This document shows, piece after piece, positions 9,525 through 18,112 of a stretch of DNA of 64,000 nucleotides. The notes under the pieces were generated by a model. The model ran no database searches. It saw nothing but the letters and a program-made list of their open reading frames with translations, and was not told the DNA's origin. Source of the DNA: Cellulophaga sp. F20128 (GTDB lineage: Bacteria > Bacteroidota > Bacteroidia > Flavobacteriales > Flavobacteriaceae); contig NZ_JALKBA010000008.1 in NCBI RefSeq assembly GCF_023015805.1, positions 111,254 through 175,253 on the forward strand. The letters are read 5' to 3'. Position 1 is the stretch's first letter; every line of letters begins with the position of its first letter. The position numbers and the translations under genes were made by a program.

Positions 9525-9824
9525 ATGAAAATATTTTTTGCACTACTTTTTACATTAGCTCTTTCTGCTACGTTTACAGTACCTGCCATTGCTCTATTAT
9601 TAGACGATGAAAAGGTGTTAAACATAGGAAATGTACTAGAGGAAGAAGAAAAAGAAGTAAAATTAAGAGGTGAGGTGCAAAAGTTTATTTCTAAATACTC
9701 TTATTTTTTAACCTATACAGGAATAAAAATAGCAAAGAGTTTTACTTTTAGTCCAGATATTGCACCCAACAGTATTTATATGGACGTGTTTTTACCTCCT
9801 CCTAAACATACCTTGGCTTCTTAA
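9525..9824 (+). CDS. Small secreted hypothetical protein
   Basis: A 99-residue protein I do not recognise. It begins with a clear signal peptide (KIFFALLFTLALSATFTVPAIA). An acidic-basic segment follows (LEEEEKEVKLRGEVQKF), then a Tyr/Phe-rich stretch (SKYSYFLTYTGIKIAKSF) and a proline-rich end (FLPPPKHTLAS). It has its own -7 box upstream and an AT-rich terminator downstream, so it is probably monocistronic. It sits between the Bat operon and carbonic anhydrase. Function is unknown; export to the periplasm is the only supported statement. Confidence 0.7.
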   Translation: MKIFFALLFTLALSATFTVPAIALLLDDEKVLNIGNVLEEEEKEVKLRGEVQKFISKYSYFLTYTGIKIAKSFTFSPDIAPNSIYMDVFLPPPKHTLAS

Positions 9825-9843
9825 AGCTTAGTTTTCATCATCC

Positions 9844-9868
9844 TTCAATTTTAAAATTGAACTTTTTT
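9844..9868 (+). terminator. AT-rich terminator after the small secreted protein
   Basis: A perfect 18-bp palindrome, TTCAATTTTAAAATTGAA, is followed by C and six T. It lies 20 bp past the stop codon. The stem is weak, but its position and T-run fit an intrinsic terminator. Confidence 0.55.
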
Positions 9869-10003
9869 ATCAAAAAAATAAATTTAAGTATGTACTTGTA
9901 TTTTTTGGTGCTCATTTTTGTTGAAATGATGCACATTAACCACCATACGTATATACTTAAATAATAGATAAACCCAACAAGCACCGCTTTAAAACAAAAT
10001 ATT

Positions 10004-10630
10004 ATGATCTTAAAAAACGTTTTTAAAAATAATGAAAAGTGGATTCAAAACAAACTTTCCACCAATGCTAATTTCTTTAAAGAAATGGGTGAAGGTCAAA
10101 ATCCAGAATTATTATATATTGGTTGCTCAGACAGTCGTGTAACCGCAGAAGATTTAATGGGACTTGGCCCTGGTGAAGTTTTTGTTCACCGAAACATAGC
10201 CAATATGGTTATTGGAACCGATTTAAATGCCATGTCTGTAGTGAATTATGCGGTACAGCACCTAAAAGTTAAACATATTGTAGTTTGCGGTCACTATTCT
10301 TGTGGCGGTGTAAAAGCTGCGATGCAATCTGCAGATTTAGGAATATTAAACCCTTGGTTAAGAAATATCCGGGATGTCTATAGAATTCACAATGATGAAT
10401 TAAATAACATACAGGATGAGAATTCAAAATACGACAGATTGGTTGAATTAAATGTTCAAGAACAATGTATTAATTTAATTAAAACAGCCGACGTACAAAA
10501 GGCTTTTAGAGACCGTGGACTTAAAGTGCATGGTTGGGTCTTTGACATACACACAGGTAAACTGATTGATCTAAAAATAGATTTTGAGGGCATCCTTGAT
10601 AATATTATGGAAATTTACCATCTAGATTAG
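10004..10630 (+). CDS. Beta-class carbonic anhydrase
   Basis: A 208-residue cytosolic zinc enzyme that interconverts CO2 and bicarbonate. Zinc ligands are C41, H97 and C100 (GCSDSRV and CGHYSCGG). The catalytic D43-R45 pair is intact. The rest of the fold is present, including GEVFVHRNIAN and a C-terminal VHGWVFDIHTGKL. Length is normal for the family. The next gene in the same direction is a SulP transporter 87 bp away, so the product probably handles bicarbonate entering through that transporter. Confidence 0.95.
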   Translation: MILKNVFKNNEKWIQNKLSTNANFFKEMGEGQNPELLYIGCSDSRVTAEDLMGLGPGEVFVHRNIANMVIGTDLNAMSVVNYAVQHLKVKHIVVCGHYSCGGVKAAMQSADLGILNPWLRNIRDVYRIHNDELNNIQDENSKYDRLVELNVQEQCINLIKTADVQKAFRDRGLKVHGWVFDIHTGKLIDLKIDFEGILDNIMEIYHLD

Positions 10631-10633
10631 GTC

Positions 10634-10675
10634 TTAAGAACCTCTTTCTAATTTACTTAAAAAAGTAGTTCTTAA
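10634..10675 (+). terminator. Inverted repeat between carbonic anhydrase and SulP genes
   Basis: An 8-bp perfect arm pair (TTAAGAAC and GTTCTTAA) encloses a smaller ACTT/AAGT stem. It lies just after the carbonic anhydrase stop. The T-rich run does not follow directly, so it may be a partial terminator, an mRNA-stabilising hairpin or an attenuator in front of the SulP gene. Confidence 0.35.
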
Positions 10676-10717
10676 TTAACGACTTTATTTTTTTAATCAC
10701 TTTAAAATTACTTATTT

Positions 10718-12589
10718 ATGAAAAATATTTTTACTAATGTTAAAGGCGATGTCTTTGGCGGTATTACTGCTGGAATTGTGGCTCTCCCCTTAGCATTAGC
10801 TTTTGGAGTTAGTTCTGGCCTAGGTCCTGCTGCAGGGCTTTATGGCGCTATTTTTATTAGTTTTTTCGCAGCCATTTTCGGGGGAACCAACACACAAATA
10901 TCTGGCCCTACAGCACCAATGACTGCCGTAAGTATGGTTGTAATAGCTGGTATTGTTGCTGTTCATGATGGTAATATTGAAAAAGCATTACCTTATATTT
11001 TATCCGTTTTTCTTTTGGCCGGAATTATGCAAGTAGGTCTTGGACTTTTGGGCATGGGAAAGTACATAAAATACATACCTTACCCCGTAGTTTCTGGTTT
11101 TATGACAGCCATTGGAGTCATTATTTTGATAACACAAATATTACCAGCCTTAGGCTATTATCCAAAAGAGGATACGGGGCTCGTAAATCAATTTAAACCC
11201 GAAGCAGAAGAAATTATACTTCAAAATATTCTTAAAGAAGAAGCTGGAGAAGGTATTTTGGTTTTAGAAGATTTTCAAGAAACCATTAAGAGAGCCAATG
11301 CCATTTCAGAAGATGATATGATGAAAGAAGCTAAAACTTTAGCTGCTAAAGAAGCTTCTGGCGTTTTAGGAGCAATTAAAGTTTTGCCAATGGCATTGGA
11401 AAACATAAAATGGCTTGAAGTCATTCTGGCTTTTGCAACGATTTTTATCATTTATGGGTTTAAACGAATAACCACAGTAGTACCAAGCACCTTAGTAGCA
11501 CTTCTCGTGGTCTCTGGAGTTGCCTATGGCTTTGGTTTAGATTACAGACCTATTGAAGAAATTCCCGGAGGAATTCCTGTTCCTAACCTAGAAATATTTA
11601 CAAATTTTAGTGTAACTGCAATAACCCCCTACATATTTACTGCACTAACATTGGCCCTGCTTGGAGCTATAGATTCTTTGTTAACGTCCGTGGTGGCAGA
11701 CAATATGACTAAGACCAAACACAACCCTAATAAAGAATTAGTTGGACAAGGTATTGGCAATAGTATTGCTGCTTTCTTTGGAGGAATACCAGGAGCTGGT
11801 GCAACCATCCGAACTGTGGTAAATATTAACTCTGGCGGAAAAACTAAACTATCTGGTATGGTAGCTGGTTTAATGCTACTGGTAGTTCTGTTGGCTCTTG
11901 GCCCAATAGCTTCACAAATTCCAGCTGCTGTTTTAGCAGGTATACTAATAACTGTTGGTATCGGAGTTATGGATTACAAAGGCTTAAAAGCGATACCTAG
12001 TTTACCGCGCGACTTTAAAATTGGACCTTTTAAAATAAGTTCTGAAGTTGTAATTATGCTCGTAGTTATGGTACTTTCTTCTATTTGGAATCTTGTTTAT
12101 GCCGTTGGAATTGGACTAATAATTTCGTCTCTTATGTTTATGAAAAAAATAGGTGACTTAACCGCAGGTCGATCTGATGTTAAATCCTTACTCAAAGAAA
12201 AAGCTTGGACAGATGAAGCCAATTTTCCTACAAAATTAAAAGAAGAAGTTTTTATTAAACACATTAAAGGTCCGTTATTCTTTGGGTCTACAAGTGATTT
12301 TCAACAACTTGCAAAACAGATCCCTGATACCGCTTCTACTGTAATTATTAGAATGGGAAGAATGCAATACATGGATCAATCCGGTTTGTATGCGATGGAA
12401 GATGTTTTGGTAGATCTTAAAAAGAACAATATAAATGTACTTTTTGTTGGTCTTTTAAAGCAACCTGCTTATATGATGGAACGTATTGATATTATTCCAG
12501 ATTTAATACCAAAAGAACACATATTTGGTACTTTTGATGCAGCTGTTGCATGGGTAAAAGAAAATGTAAAAGACGTTAGCGAGTTATAG
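10718..12589 (+). CDS. SulP-family anion transporter, probable bicarbonate importer
   Basis: A 623-residue inner membrane protein with the SulP signature near the start (GDVFGGITAGIVALPLALAF and ISGPTAPMT). It has about 12-14 membrane segments and a C-terminal STAS domain (about residues 505-615, with RMGRMQYMDQSGLYAMEDV). A charged helical insertion of about 70 residues (near 160-230) separates two membrane helices. SulP proteins carry sulfate, bicarbonate or other anions. The adjoining carbonic anhydrase makes bicarbonate the most likely substrate here. The STAS domain is the usual regulatory element. Confidence 0.92.
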   Translation: MKNIFTNVKGDVFGGITAGIVALPLALAFGVSSGLGPAAGLYGAIFISFFAAIFGGTNTQISGPTAPMTAVSMVVIAGIVAVHDGNIEKALPYILSVFLLAGIMQVGLGLLGMGKYIKYIPYPVVSGFMTAIGVIILITQILPALGYYPKEDTGLVNQFKPEAEEIILQNILKEEAGEGILVLEDFQETIKRANAISEDDMMKEAKTLAAKEASGVLGAIKVLPMALENIKWLEVILAFATIFIIYGFKRITTVVPSTLVALLVVSGVAYGFGLDYRPIEEIPGGIPVPNLEIFTNFSVTAITPYIFTALTLALLGAIDSLLTSVVADNMTKTKHNPNKELVGQGIGNSIAAFFGGIPGAGATIRTVVNINSGGKTKLSGMVAGLMLLVVLLALGPIASQIPAAVLAGILITVGIGVMDYKGLKAIPSLPRDFKIGPFKISSEVVIMLVVMVLSSIWNLVYAVGIGLIISSLMFMKKIGDLTAGRSDVKSLLKEKAWTDEANFPTKLKEEVFIKHIKGPLFFGSTSDFQQLAKQIPDTASTVIIRMGRMQYMDQSGLYAMEDVLVDLKKNNINVLFVGLLKQPAYMMERIDIIPDLIPKEHIFGTFDAAVAWVKENVKDVSEL

Positions 12590-12616
12590 TAGTCGCAGTA
12601 AAAGATTAATTAATAC

Positions 12617-12665
12617 AATCCAATACGGGGAATAATTGCTAAATTTGCCCCGTATTGGATTTTTT
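12617..12665 (+). terminator. Terminator after the SulP gene
   Basis: A perfect 14-bp inverted repeat (AATCCAATACGGGG, 12617-12630; CCCCGTATTGGATT, 12648-12661) with a 17-nt loop runs into five T. It is an intrinsic terminator 27 bp past the SulP stop. The loop carries the pheS -7 box. Confidence 0.7.
12640..12647 (+). promoter_or_regulatory. -7 box for pheS inside the terminator loop
   Basis: TAAATTTG, an exact TAnnTTTG match, lies in the loop of the terminator hairpin. Transcription would start in the right arm, so the pheS mRNA would have a leader of about 20 nt without the hairpin. Confidence 0.45.
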
Positions 12666-12672
12666 GTATGTT

Positions 12673-13692
12673 ATGATAGACGAAATAAAAAAACAGATTG
12701 CCGAAGTTGCTGAGTTTACAGCTACCGATATTGAAGCAATAGAAAGTTTTAGAATTAAATATTTAGGTAAAAAAGGATTATTAAATGATTTTTTTACTGA
12801 ATTTAAAAATGTTCCTAATGAACAAAAAAAGGAATTTGGACAATCCATAAATCAGCTAAAACAAGCGGCAACAGACAAAGTGAATACCTTAAAAGGTTCT
12901 TTGGGTAGTGCAACTGCCAGTGATTCTATTTACGGTGATTTAACGCGTCCAGGCCAATCGTTATCCTTAGGAGCTAGACATCCCATATCCATTGTAAAAA
13001 ATCAAATTATAGATATATTTTCACGCATCGGTTTTAATGTATCCGAAGGCCCAGAAATTGAAGATGATTGGCATAATTTTACAGCTTTAAATTTACCAGA
13101 GCACCACCCTGCCAGAGATATGCAAGACACCTTTTTTGTACAAACAAATCCGGACGTTTTATTGCGAACCCATACCTCTTCTGTTCAGGTGCGCTATATG
13201 GAAAACAATAAGCCGCCTATACGCACCATTTCTCCAGGTCGTGTTTATAGAAACGAGGCAATATCTGCTCGTTCACATTGCTTTTTTCATCAAATTGAAG
13301 GATTGTATATAGACAAAGACGTTTCTTTTGCTGATTTAAAGCAAACCCTTCAATTCTTTACAACTGAATTGTTCGGGAAATCTAAAATTCGCTTACGCCC
13401 TTCTTACTTTCCGTTTACGGAACCTAGTGCCGAAGTAGATGTTTATTGGGGTTTAGAAACAGAATCTGATTATAAAATCACCAAAGGTACCGGTTGGTTA
13501 GAAATTGGTGGTTGTGGAATGGTAGATCCTAATGTACTTACAAATTGTGGTATTGACCCAGAAATATATTCCGGGTTTGCCTTTGGTGTTGGTATAGACC
13601 GTATTGCTATGTTATTGCATCAGATCACCGATATTCGTTTGTTAAGTGAAAATGATGTTCGTTTTTTAGAACAATTTAAAAGTGCTTTTTAA
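12673..13692 (+). CDS. pheS: Phenylalanyl-tRNA synthetase alpha subunit
   Basis: A 339-residue class II aminoacyl-tRNA synthetase subunit that charges tRNA-Phe as an (alpha-beta)2 enzyme. An N-terminal coiled coil covers about residues 1-90. The class II catalytic core follows, with LPEHHPARDMQDTFF, SHCFFHQIEGLYID and the motif 3 region GFAFGVGIDRIAMLLH. I chose the ATG at 12673 (MIDEIKK), because an upstream in-frame start lies in the promoter and terminator region. The pheT partner is not adjacent, which is common in Bacteroidetes. Confidence 0.96.
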   Translation: MIDEIKKQIAEVAEFTATDIEAIESFRIKYLGKKGLLNDFFTEFKNVPNEQKKEFGQSINQLKQAATDKVNTLKGSLGSATASDSIYGDLTRPGQSLSLGARHPISIVKNQIIDIFSRIGFNVSEGPEIEDDWHNFTALNLPEHHPARDMQDTFFVQTNPDVLLRTHTSSVQVRYMENNKPPIRTISPGRVYRNEAISARSHCFFHQIEGLYIDKDVSFADLKQTLQFFTTELFGKSKIRLRPSYFPFTEPSAEVDVYWGLETESDYKITKGTGWLEIGGCGMVDPNVLTNCGIDPEIYSGFAFGVGIDRIAMLLHQITDIRLLSENDVRFLEQFKSAF

Positions 13693-13718
13693 AAGAAGCC
13701 AAAGTAGGCTGTAACCCC

Positions 13719-14114
13719 ATGAAGAAAGATATTGAAATCCCGATTGTAAAGGACGTAGCCATAGCTCTGGCACAGGAATGGGATGAAACATTTTCAGGAA
13801 AGGACTGGAACGCTTATATTATAAATCATAAAACTACCGCCATAGATATGGTCCTTGTTGTATCTAAAGGCTATGATGACGACAGAAAAACGTCTACTAT
13901 GCGGCACAGTCTTGGTACATTAGCGGCTAAATCATGTGCTAAAATAGAATTGGTTCCAGATGATGTACTGCAGTTAAACAATGTATTTTATGTGACCTTT
14001 TTTGCAGGCGACAAACTCTATGAGAAAAATTATATTTTTAAAAAGAACAGCGTTTTAGAAAATAACATGACTTTCATTCCTATACTAGAGAAAGAAGGCA
14101 TTTTAGTGGAATAA
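13719..14114 (+). CDS. Conserved hypothetical protein
   Basis: A 131-residue soluble protein that I cannot assign to a named family. It has an alpha/beta pattern: VAIALAQEWDETFSGKDWNAY, then strands with DMVLVVSKGYDDDRKTS and VFYVTFFAGDKLYEKNYIF. No signal peptide or membrane helix is present. It follows pheS by 26 bp in the same direction and may be co-transcribed with it. Similar short proteins next to pheS occur in Flavobacteria, to my recollection, but no function can be derived from the sequence. Confidence 0.75.
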   Translation: MKKDIEIPIVKDVAIALAQEWDETFSGKDWNAYIINHKTTAIDMVLVVSKGYDDDRKTSTMRHSLGTLAAKSCAKIELVPDDVLQLNNVFYVTFFAGDKLYEKNYIFKKNSVLENNMTFIPILEKEGILVE

Positions 14115-14260
14115 ATCAAGTATCTTAGGACAAATCAACGGGTATTAATTACCTATAATTTTTAAATTATTAGACAAAGGTTTGGGGAAATAAGCCCTCC
14201 ATGTGAGAATCCTTAATCTTTTTTATACATTCGCATTTTTTAAATTGATGTTTACCACTT

Positions 14261-15652
14261 ATGAGCAAGACTACAACACCTAAGGAATTAAAAATTATTG
14301 GAGGAGAAGAATGGTGCGTTTTTGAAGAATTGGGAATCCCAGCCATAAAAGCCAGAGTAGATTCTGGTGCCAAAACATCATCAATACAAGCAAACAATGC
14401 CAAAGTATATAACAAAGGGGGCGAAGAGTGGGTTGCTTTTGAAGTAAATCCATTGCAGGACAATCGCAATGTTACCATTGTATGTGAAGCCAAATTAATT
14501 GACCGCAGAACGGTAAAGAGTTCCTTGGGTATTTCGGAAGAACGATTGGTTGTTAGTACGACCATGACATTAGGGAACGACAAATATAAGGTTGAGCTAA
14601 CCCTAGCCAATAGGGATACTATGGAATTTCGCATGTTGTTAGGGCGCGAGGCTTTAAACAAACGTTATATCGTGAACCCTGCAGAAAGTTACATCATTAA
14701 AAATTTTTCGGACCTAGAAATAAATAAAAAATACGCAACACAGTTGGTAGAAAAATCTGGATTACGAATTGCTTTATTAGCTAGCAATCCAGAATTATAT
14801 AGCAATAAAAGAATTATAGAAGCAGGGGAAGCAAAAGGTCATGAAGTGGTTTTTTTAAATGTTGAAAATGCCTATATGAAATTAGATGCTGTCTCTCCAG
14901 AAATACGATATAGGGGCGGTAATGTCTTAAATAAATTTGATGCGGTTATTCCAAGAATTAAACCTTCTGTTACCTTTTATGGTTGTGCCTTAATTCGGCA
15001 ATTTGCCAATCTTGGAGTGTACTGTTTAAATACAGCTGAGGCAATAACACAGTCTAGAGATAAATTATTTGCATCACAATTATTCTCCAAAAACGACATC
15101 AATATTCCTATTACAGGTTTTGCAAAATCACCTATGGACACCAAGGACCTTATCAGAATGGTTAATGGGGCGCCTTTAATTATTAAATTATTAGAAAGTA
15201 CACAGGGTAAGGGTGTTGTATTAGCAGAAACCACCAAGGCCGCTGAAAGTGTTATAAACGCTTTTAAAAGTGTGCAAACCAATATCTTGGTGCAAGAGTT
15301 TATTAAAGAGGCAAACGGACAAGACATCCGTTGTTTTGTGGTTAATGGTAAAGTTGTTGCCTCCATTCAGCGCCAAGCACAAAAAGGCGAATTTAGAGCC
15401 AACATTCACCAAGGTGGGGTAGCATCCTTAATAAAAATTACTGCTGAAGAACGAAAATTGGCTGTAAAAGCTGCTAAAATATTAAACCTTGCTGTTGCTG
15501 GGGTAGATATCATTCGTTCTAACAAAGGGCCATTGTTATTAGAAGTAAATTCTTCTCCCGGCTTAGAAGGGATAGAAAACGCAACCGGATTAGATATTGC
15601 CAATGTAATGATACGCGCTATTGAAAAGAAGCTAAATTACGCTACTAAATAA
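14261..15652 (+). CDS. Fusion of RimB-type protease domain and RimK-type ATP-grasp ligase
   Basis: A 463-residue two-domain protein. Residues 1 to about 145 match the 'ATP-dependent zinc protease' family (PF05618, RimB), a retropepsin-like fold with [11 protein letters not shown] as the Asp-Ser-Gly active-site motif. Residues about 165-463 are a RimK-like ATP-grasp ligase, with [17 protein letters not shown] at the start, [12 protein letters not shown] in the nucleotide loop and [14 protein letters not shown] as the metal-binding end. RimK adds glutamate to the C-terminus of ribosomal protein S6, and RimB works with RimK in other bacteria. Here the two are one polypeptide. The exact target is not shown by the sequence. 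Confidence 0.88.
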   Translation: MSKTTTPKELKIIGGEEWCVFEELGIPAIKARVDSGAKTSSIQANNAKVYNKGGEEWVAFEVNPLQDNRNVTIVCEAKLIDRRTVKSSLGISEERLVVSTTMTLGNDKYKVELTLANRDTMEFRMLLGREALNKRYIVNPAESYIIKNFSDLEINKKYATQLVEKSGLRIALLASNPELYSNKRIIEAGEAKGHEVVFLNVENAYMKLDAVSPEIRYRGGNVLNKFDAVIPRIKPSVTFYGCALIRQFANLGVYCLNTAEAITQSRDKLFASQLFSKNDINIPITGFAKSPMDTKDLIRMVNGAPLIIKLLESTQGKGVVLAETTKAAESVINAFKSVQTNILVQEFIKEANGQDIRCFVVNGKVVASIQRQAQKGEFRANIHQGGVASLIKITAEERKLAVKAAKILNLAVAGVDIIRSNKGPLLLEVNSSPGLEGIENATGLDIANVMIRAIEKKLNYATK

Positions 15653-15742
15653 TCCCTAGCGCAACGGATTCTTCTTGGCTGCCCTATTTACCTTAGGATT
15701 ACTTTTACCAAACTATCTGCTATTAAAATAGGAGGGTTCTCT

Positions 15743-16213
15743 TTATTTCCAGTCCTTATATGGATTTTTACTTAATTGTGAATTGTAATATTTTACCACT
15801 CCGGTTACTTCGTCTCCCAACCAATCAGGTTTCTTAAAATGTTCATTTTCGGTCTGTAATTCTACTTCTGCTACAATTAGGCCTTCATTATCTCCGTAAA
15901 ACTCATCTACCTCAAAAATATGTTCCCCCACCGCTACATTATACCGTACTTTATCTATAACGCCTTGCTCACAAATTTTTAATAATTGTTCGGCTTCCGT
16001 TTGGGCAATTTCCTTTTCCCATTCAAAGCGAGAAGTCCCAGAGGTATTAGAAATTCCTTTTACCGTTAAATATCCAGTTTCACCTTTAATTCTAACCCTT
16101 ACCGTACGTTCTGGATCTGTATTTAAAAAGCCTTGTACTATTCGTTTTTGTGTGCTTGCTTTTGCCCTGTAGGCATTGGTTTTTACCAAAAATTTACGCT
16201 CTATTTCTACCAT
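15743..16213 (-). CDS. CYTH-domain protein (triphosphate tunnel enzyme family)
   Basis: A 156-residue single-domain CYTH protein. The diagnostic N-terminal ExExK motif is E3-I-E5-R-K7 (VEIERKF). Tunnel-lining strands follow, with RTVRVRIKGETGYLTVKG, SRFEWEKEI and VDEFYGDNEGLIVAEVEL. Bacterial members hydrolyse inorganic triphosphate or nucleoside triphosphates, or make cyclic nucleotides. Short stand-alone members such as this are most often tripolyphosphatases. I preferred the ATG at 16213 to the upstream GTG at 16222, because family members start at MxEIERKF. It overlaps the end of the upstream NAD(P)-binding gene by 20 bp. Confidence 0.88.
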   Translation of the reverse strand: MVEIERKFLVKTNAYRAKASTQKRIVQGFLNTDPERTVRVRIKGETGYLTVKGISNTSGTSRFEWEKEIAQTEAEQLLKICEQGVIDKVRYNVAVGEHIFEVDEFYGDNEGLIVAEVELQTENEHFKKPDWLGDEVTGVVKYYNSQLSKNPYKDWK

Positions 16214-16886
16214 TATTATCACTTACCAATTGTACAATTTCATCAGATTCAATTATTATTTTGTCATAATTATTATTTGCAAGCCACACCATAGCCTCTG
16301 CAATGGTTTTGGGGTGAATGGAGCGGTATTTTTTGAACCTTCCAACAAATAGAAAACGAAACAGGCGCATGAATACTTTTCCTATCCATTCTCCAATTCT
16401 TTTTTCTTCTCTTTTTCCAGCGATTAGAGAGGGTTGTAATATATGAAGTTTAGGTATTCTTTGTTCACTTACTTTTTGCTCCATTTCTCCTTTCACCTTG
16501 TTGTAAAACACAGAGCTACCCGCATTTGCTCCTAAGGCAGAAATTACAATAAAGGTATTGCAATGGTTTGCTTTACACAATTGGGCTGCGGCCACAGGAA
16601 TACCGTAATCTATATTTTTGTACAACGCCTTATTGGGTGTTTTTGCCTTTGTTGTGCCAATACAACAAAAAACATCATTGGCTACAAATTTACTTTTATA
16701 ATCTAGTAATTGTTGCATATCAATAATATGTTCCTCTAATTTTTTATGGCTTATACCACTACTAGATCTAGAAAATAAGAGCACTTTTGAATAGGATTTA
16801 TGGGCTAATAGGCGTTGAAGTAAAATACCCCCAGTTAATCCGGTTGCTCCTAAAATTATTGCAGTTTTTTCGTTACTTTTCATCAT
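16194..16886 (-). CDS. NAD(P)-binding Rossmann protein, HTATIP2/TIP30-like
   Basis: A 230-residue Rossmann-fold protein with the dinucleotide-binding motif GATGLTGG near residues 13-20. It belongs to the atypical short-chain reductase type related to TIP30, with VFCCIGTTKAKTP, FIVISALGANAGSSVFYNKVKGEME (the SxxG and YxxxK region) and LHILQPSLIAGKREEKR. The substrate is unknown. It is translationally overlapped with the CYTH gene and divergent from dinB with only 24 bp between the ATGs. The start could be 16886 or the second ATG at 16883. Confidence 0.82.
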   Translation of the reverse strand: MMKSNEKTAIILGATGLTGGILLQRLLAHKSYSKVLLFSRSSSGISHKKLEEHIIDMQQLLDYKSKFVANDVFCCIGTTKAKTPNKALYKNIDYGIPVAAAQLCKANHCNTFIVISALGANAGSSVFYNKVKGEMEQKVSEQRIPKLHILQPSLIAGKREEKRIGEWIGKVFMRLFRFLFVGRFKKYRSIHPKTIAEAMVWLANNNYDKIIIESDEIVQLVSDNNGRNRA

Positions 16887-16899
16887 CCTAAATATACCG

Positions 16900-16907
16900 T
16901 AAATTTG
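16900..16907 (+). promoter_or_regulatory. -7 box immediately before dinB
   Basis: TAAATTTG is an exact -7 consensus ending 3 bp before the dinB ATG at 16911. If it is used, the dinB mRNA would have almost no leader. An alternative is that transcription starts further upstream, inside the divergent gene. Confidence 0.35.
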
Positions 16908-16910
16908 TGT

Positions 16911-18008
16911 ATGGTTTCCGATTTCCCATTACGAAAAATCATTCATATAGATATGGATGCCTTTTATGCTTCCGTAGAGCAATTAGACAATCCTGAACTA
17001 AAGGGAAAACCTTTGGCTGTAGGTGGCGCCGAAAAAAGAGGTGTTGTATCCGCGGCAAGCTATGAGGCCCGTGTATTTGGCGTCCGTTCTGCCATGAGTG
17101 GTTATATGGCTAAACGCAATTGTCCAGAGTTAATTTTTGTTCCACCCAGGTTTGATCGGTACAAAGAGATCTCACAAAAAATAAGAGCCATTTTCTTTGA
17201 ATATACGGACTTGGTAGAGCCTTTATCTTTAGACGAAGCTTATTTGGATGTCACCATTAACAAAAAAGGAAACCCTTCTGCAACCTTATTGGCAAAAGAA
17301 ATACGACAGCGTATTTTTGATGAACTTGGACTTACCGCCTCTGCTGGAATATCTATCAACAAATTTATAGCAAAGATTGCAAGTGACTACAACAAGCCAA
17401 ACGGACAGAAAACGGTAAACCCAGAAGAGATCATCTCTTTTTTGGAAGTATTGGAGATTCGAAAATTTTATGGCGTTGGTAAGGTAACAGCAGATAAAAT
17501 GTATGCAGTTGGGATATTTACAGGGCATGATTTAAAACAAAAATCGCTCAAGTTTTTAGAAGCACATTTTGGTAAAAGTGGCGCGTACTACTACAATGTT
17601 GTAAGAGGTGTGCACCATAGCCCCGTAAAGCCAAACCGTATCCCCAAATCTGTGGGAGCAGAGCGTACTTTTAACGAAAATCTTAGCAGTGAAGTTTTTA
17701 TGCTAGAACGCTTAGAGAATATTGCCATAGAACTAGAACGCAGATTAAAAAAAAGTAAAATTGCAGGAAAAACAATTACATTAAAAATTAAGTATAGCGA
17801 CTTTACCCTGCAAACTCGCAGTAAAACCATTCACTATTTTGTTGCTTCCAAAGAGCTCATCTTAGAAACAGCCAAAGACTTATTATACCAAGAAAAACTA
17901 GAAAATTCTGTACGATTATTAGGTATTTCACTATCTAATTTAAACACAGAAGATAAAAAAAAGCCCCTGCAAAAAAGCGTGAGTGTACAACTAAAAATAG
18001 CCTTTTAA
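16911..18008 (+). CDS. dinB: DNA polymerase IV (Y-family)
   Basis: A 365-residue translesion DNA polymerase. Palm motifs carrying the metal-binding carboxylates are intact: IHIDMDAFYASVEQ near the start and EPLSLDEAYLDVT around residue 105. The helix-hairpin-helix region (KFYGVGKVTADKMYAVGI) and the C-terminal little-finger domain are present. The ATG at 16911 is chosen over the in-frame TTG at 16905. The product probably acts in damage tolerance. No LexA-type operator is evident in the short upstream region. Confidence 0.95.
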   Translation: MVSDFPLRKIIHIDMDAFYASVEQLDNPELKGKPLAVGGAEKRGVVSAASYEARVFGVRSAMSGYMAKRNCPELIFVPPRFDRYKEISQKIRAIFFEYTDLVEPLSLDEAYLDVTINKKGNPSATLLAKEIRQRIFDELGLTASAGISINKFIAKIASDYNKPNGQKTVNPEEIISFLEVLEIRKFYGVGKVTADKMYAVGIFTGHDLKQKSLKFLEAHFGKSGAYYYNVVRGVHHSPVKPNRIPKSVGAERTFNENLSSEVFMLERLENIAIELERRLKKSKIAGKTITLKIKYSDFTLQTRSKTIHYFVASKELILETAKDLLYQEKLENSVRLLGISLSNLNTEDKKKPLQKSVSVQLKIAF

Positions 18009-18067
18009 TGGCCTGTAATTCTGCTGAAAGTTTAATTTATTTTAACAGTATTTCTTTATTAATCTAT

Positions 18068-18075
18068 TAAATTTG
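18068..18075 (+). promoter_or_regulatory. -7 box for the peroxiredoxin gene
   Basis: TAAATTTG, exact to TAnnTTTG, lies 37 bp before the ATG at 18113. It is in the 104-bp spacer after dinB, so the peroxiredoxin gene probably has its own promoter. Confidence 0.5.
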
Positions 18076-18112
18076 TAGGTATAGTAGAATACTAATTTTA
18101 AAAACACAAAGA

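Noticed and set aside
9890..9964. 24-residue hydrophobic + strand frame before carbonic anhydrase
   Set aside because: Very short, no leader signal and no conserved feature visible; probably chance in AT-rich sequence.
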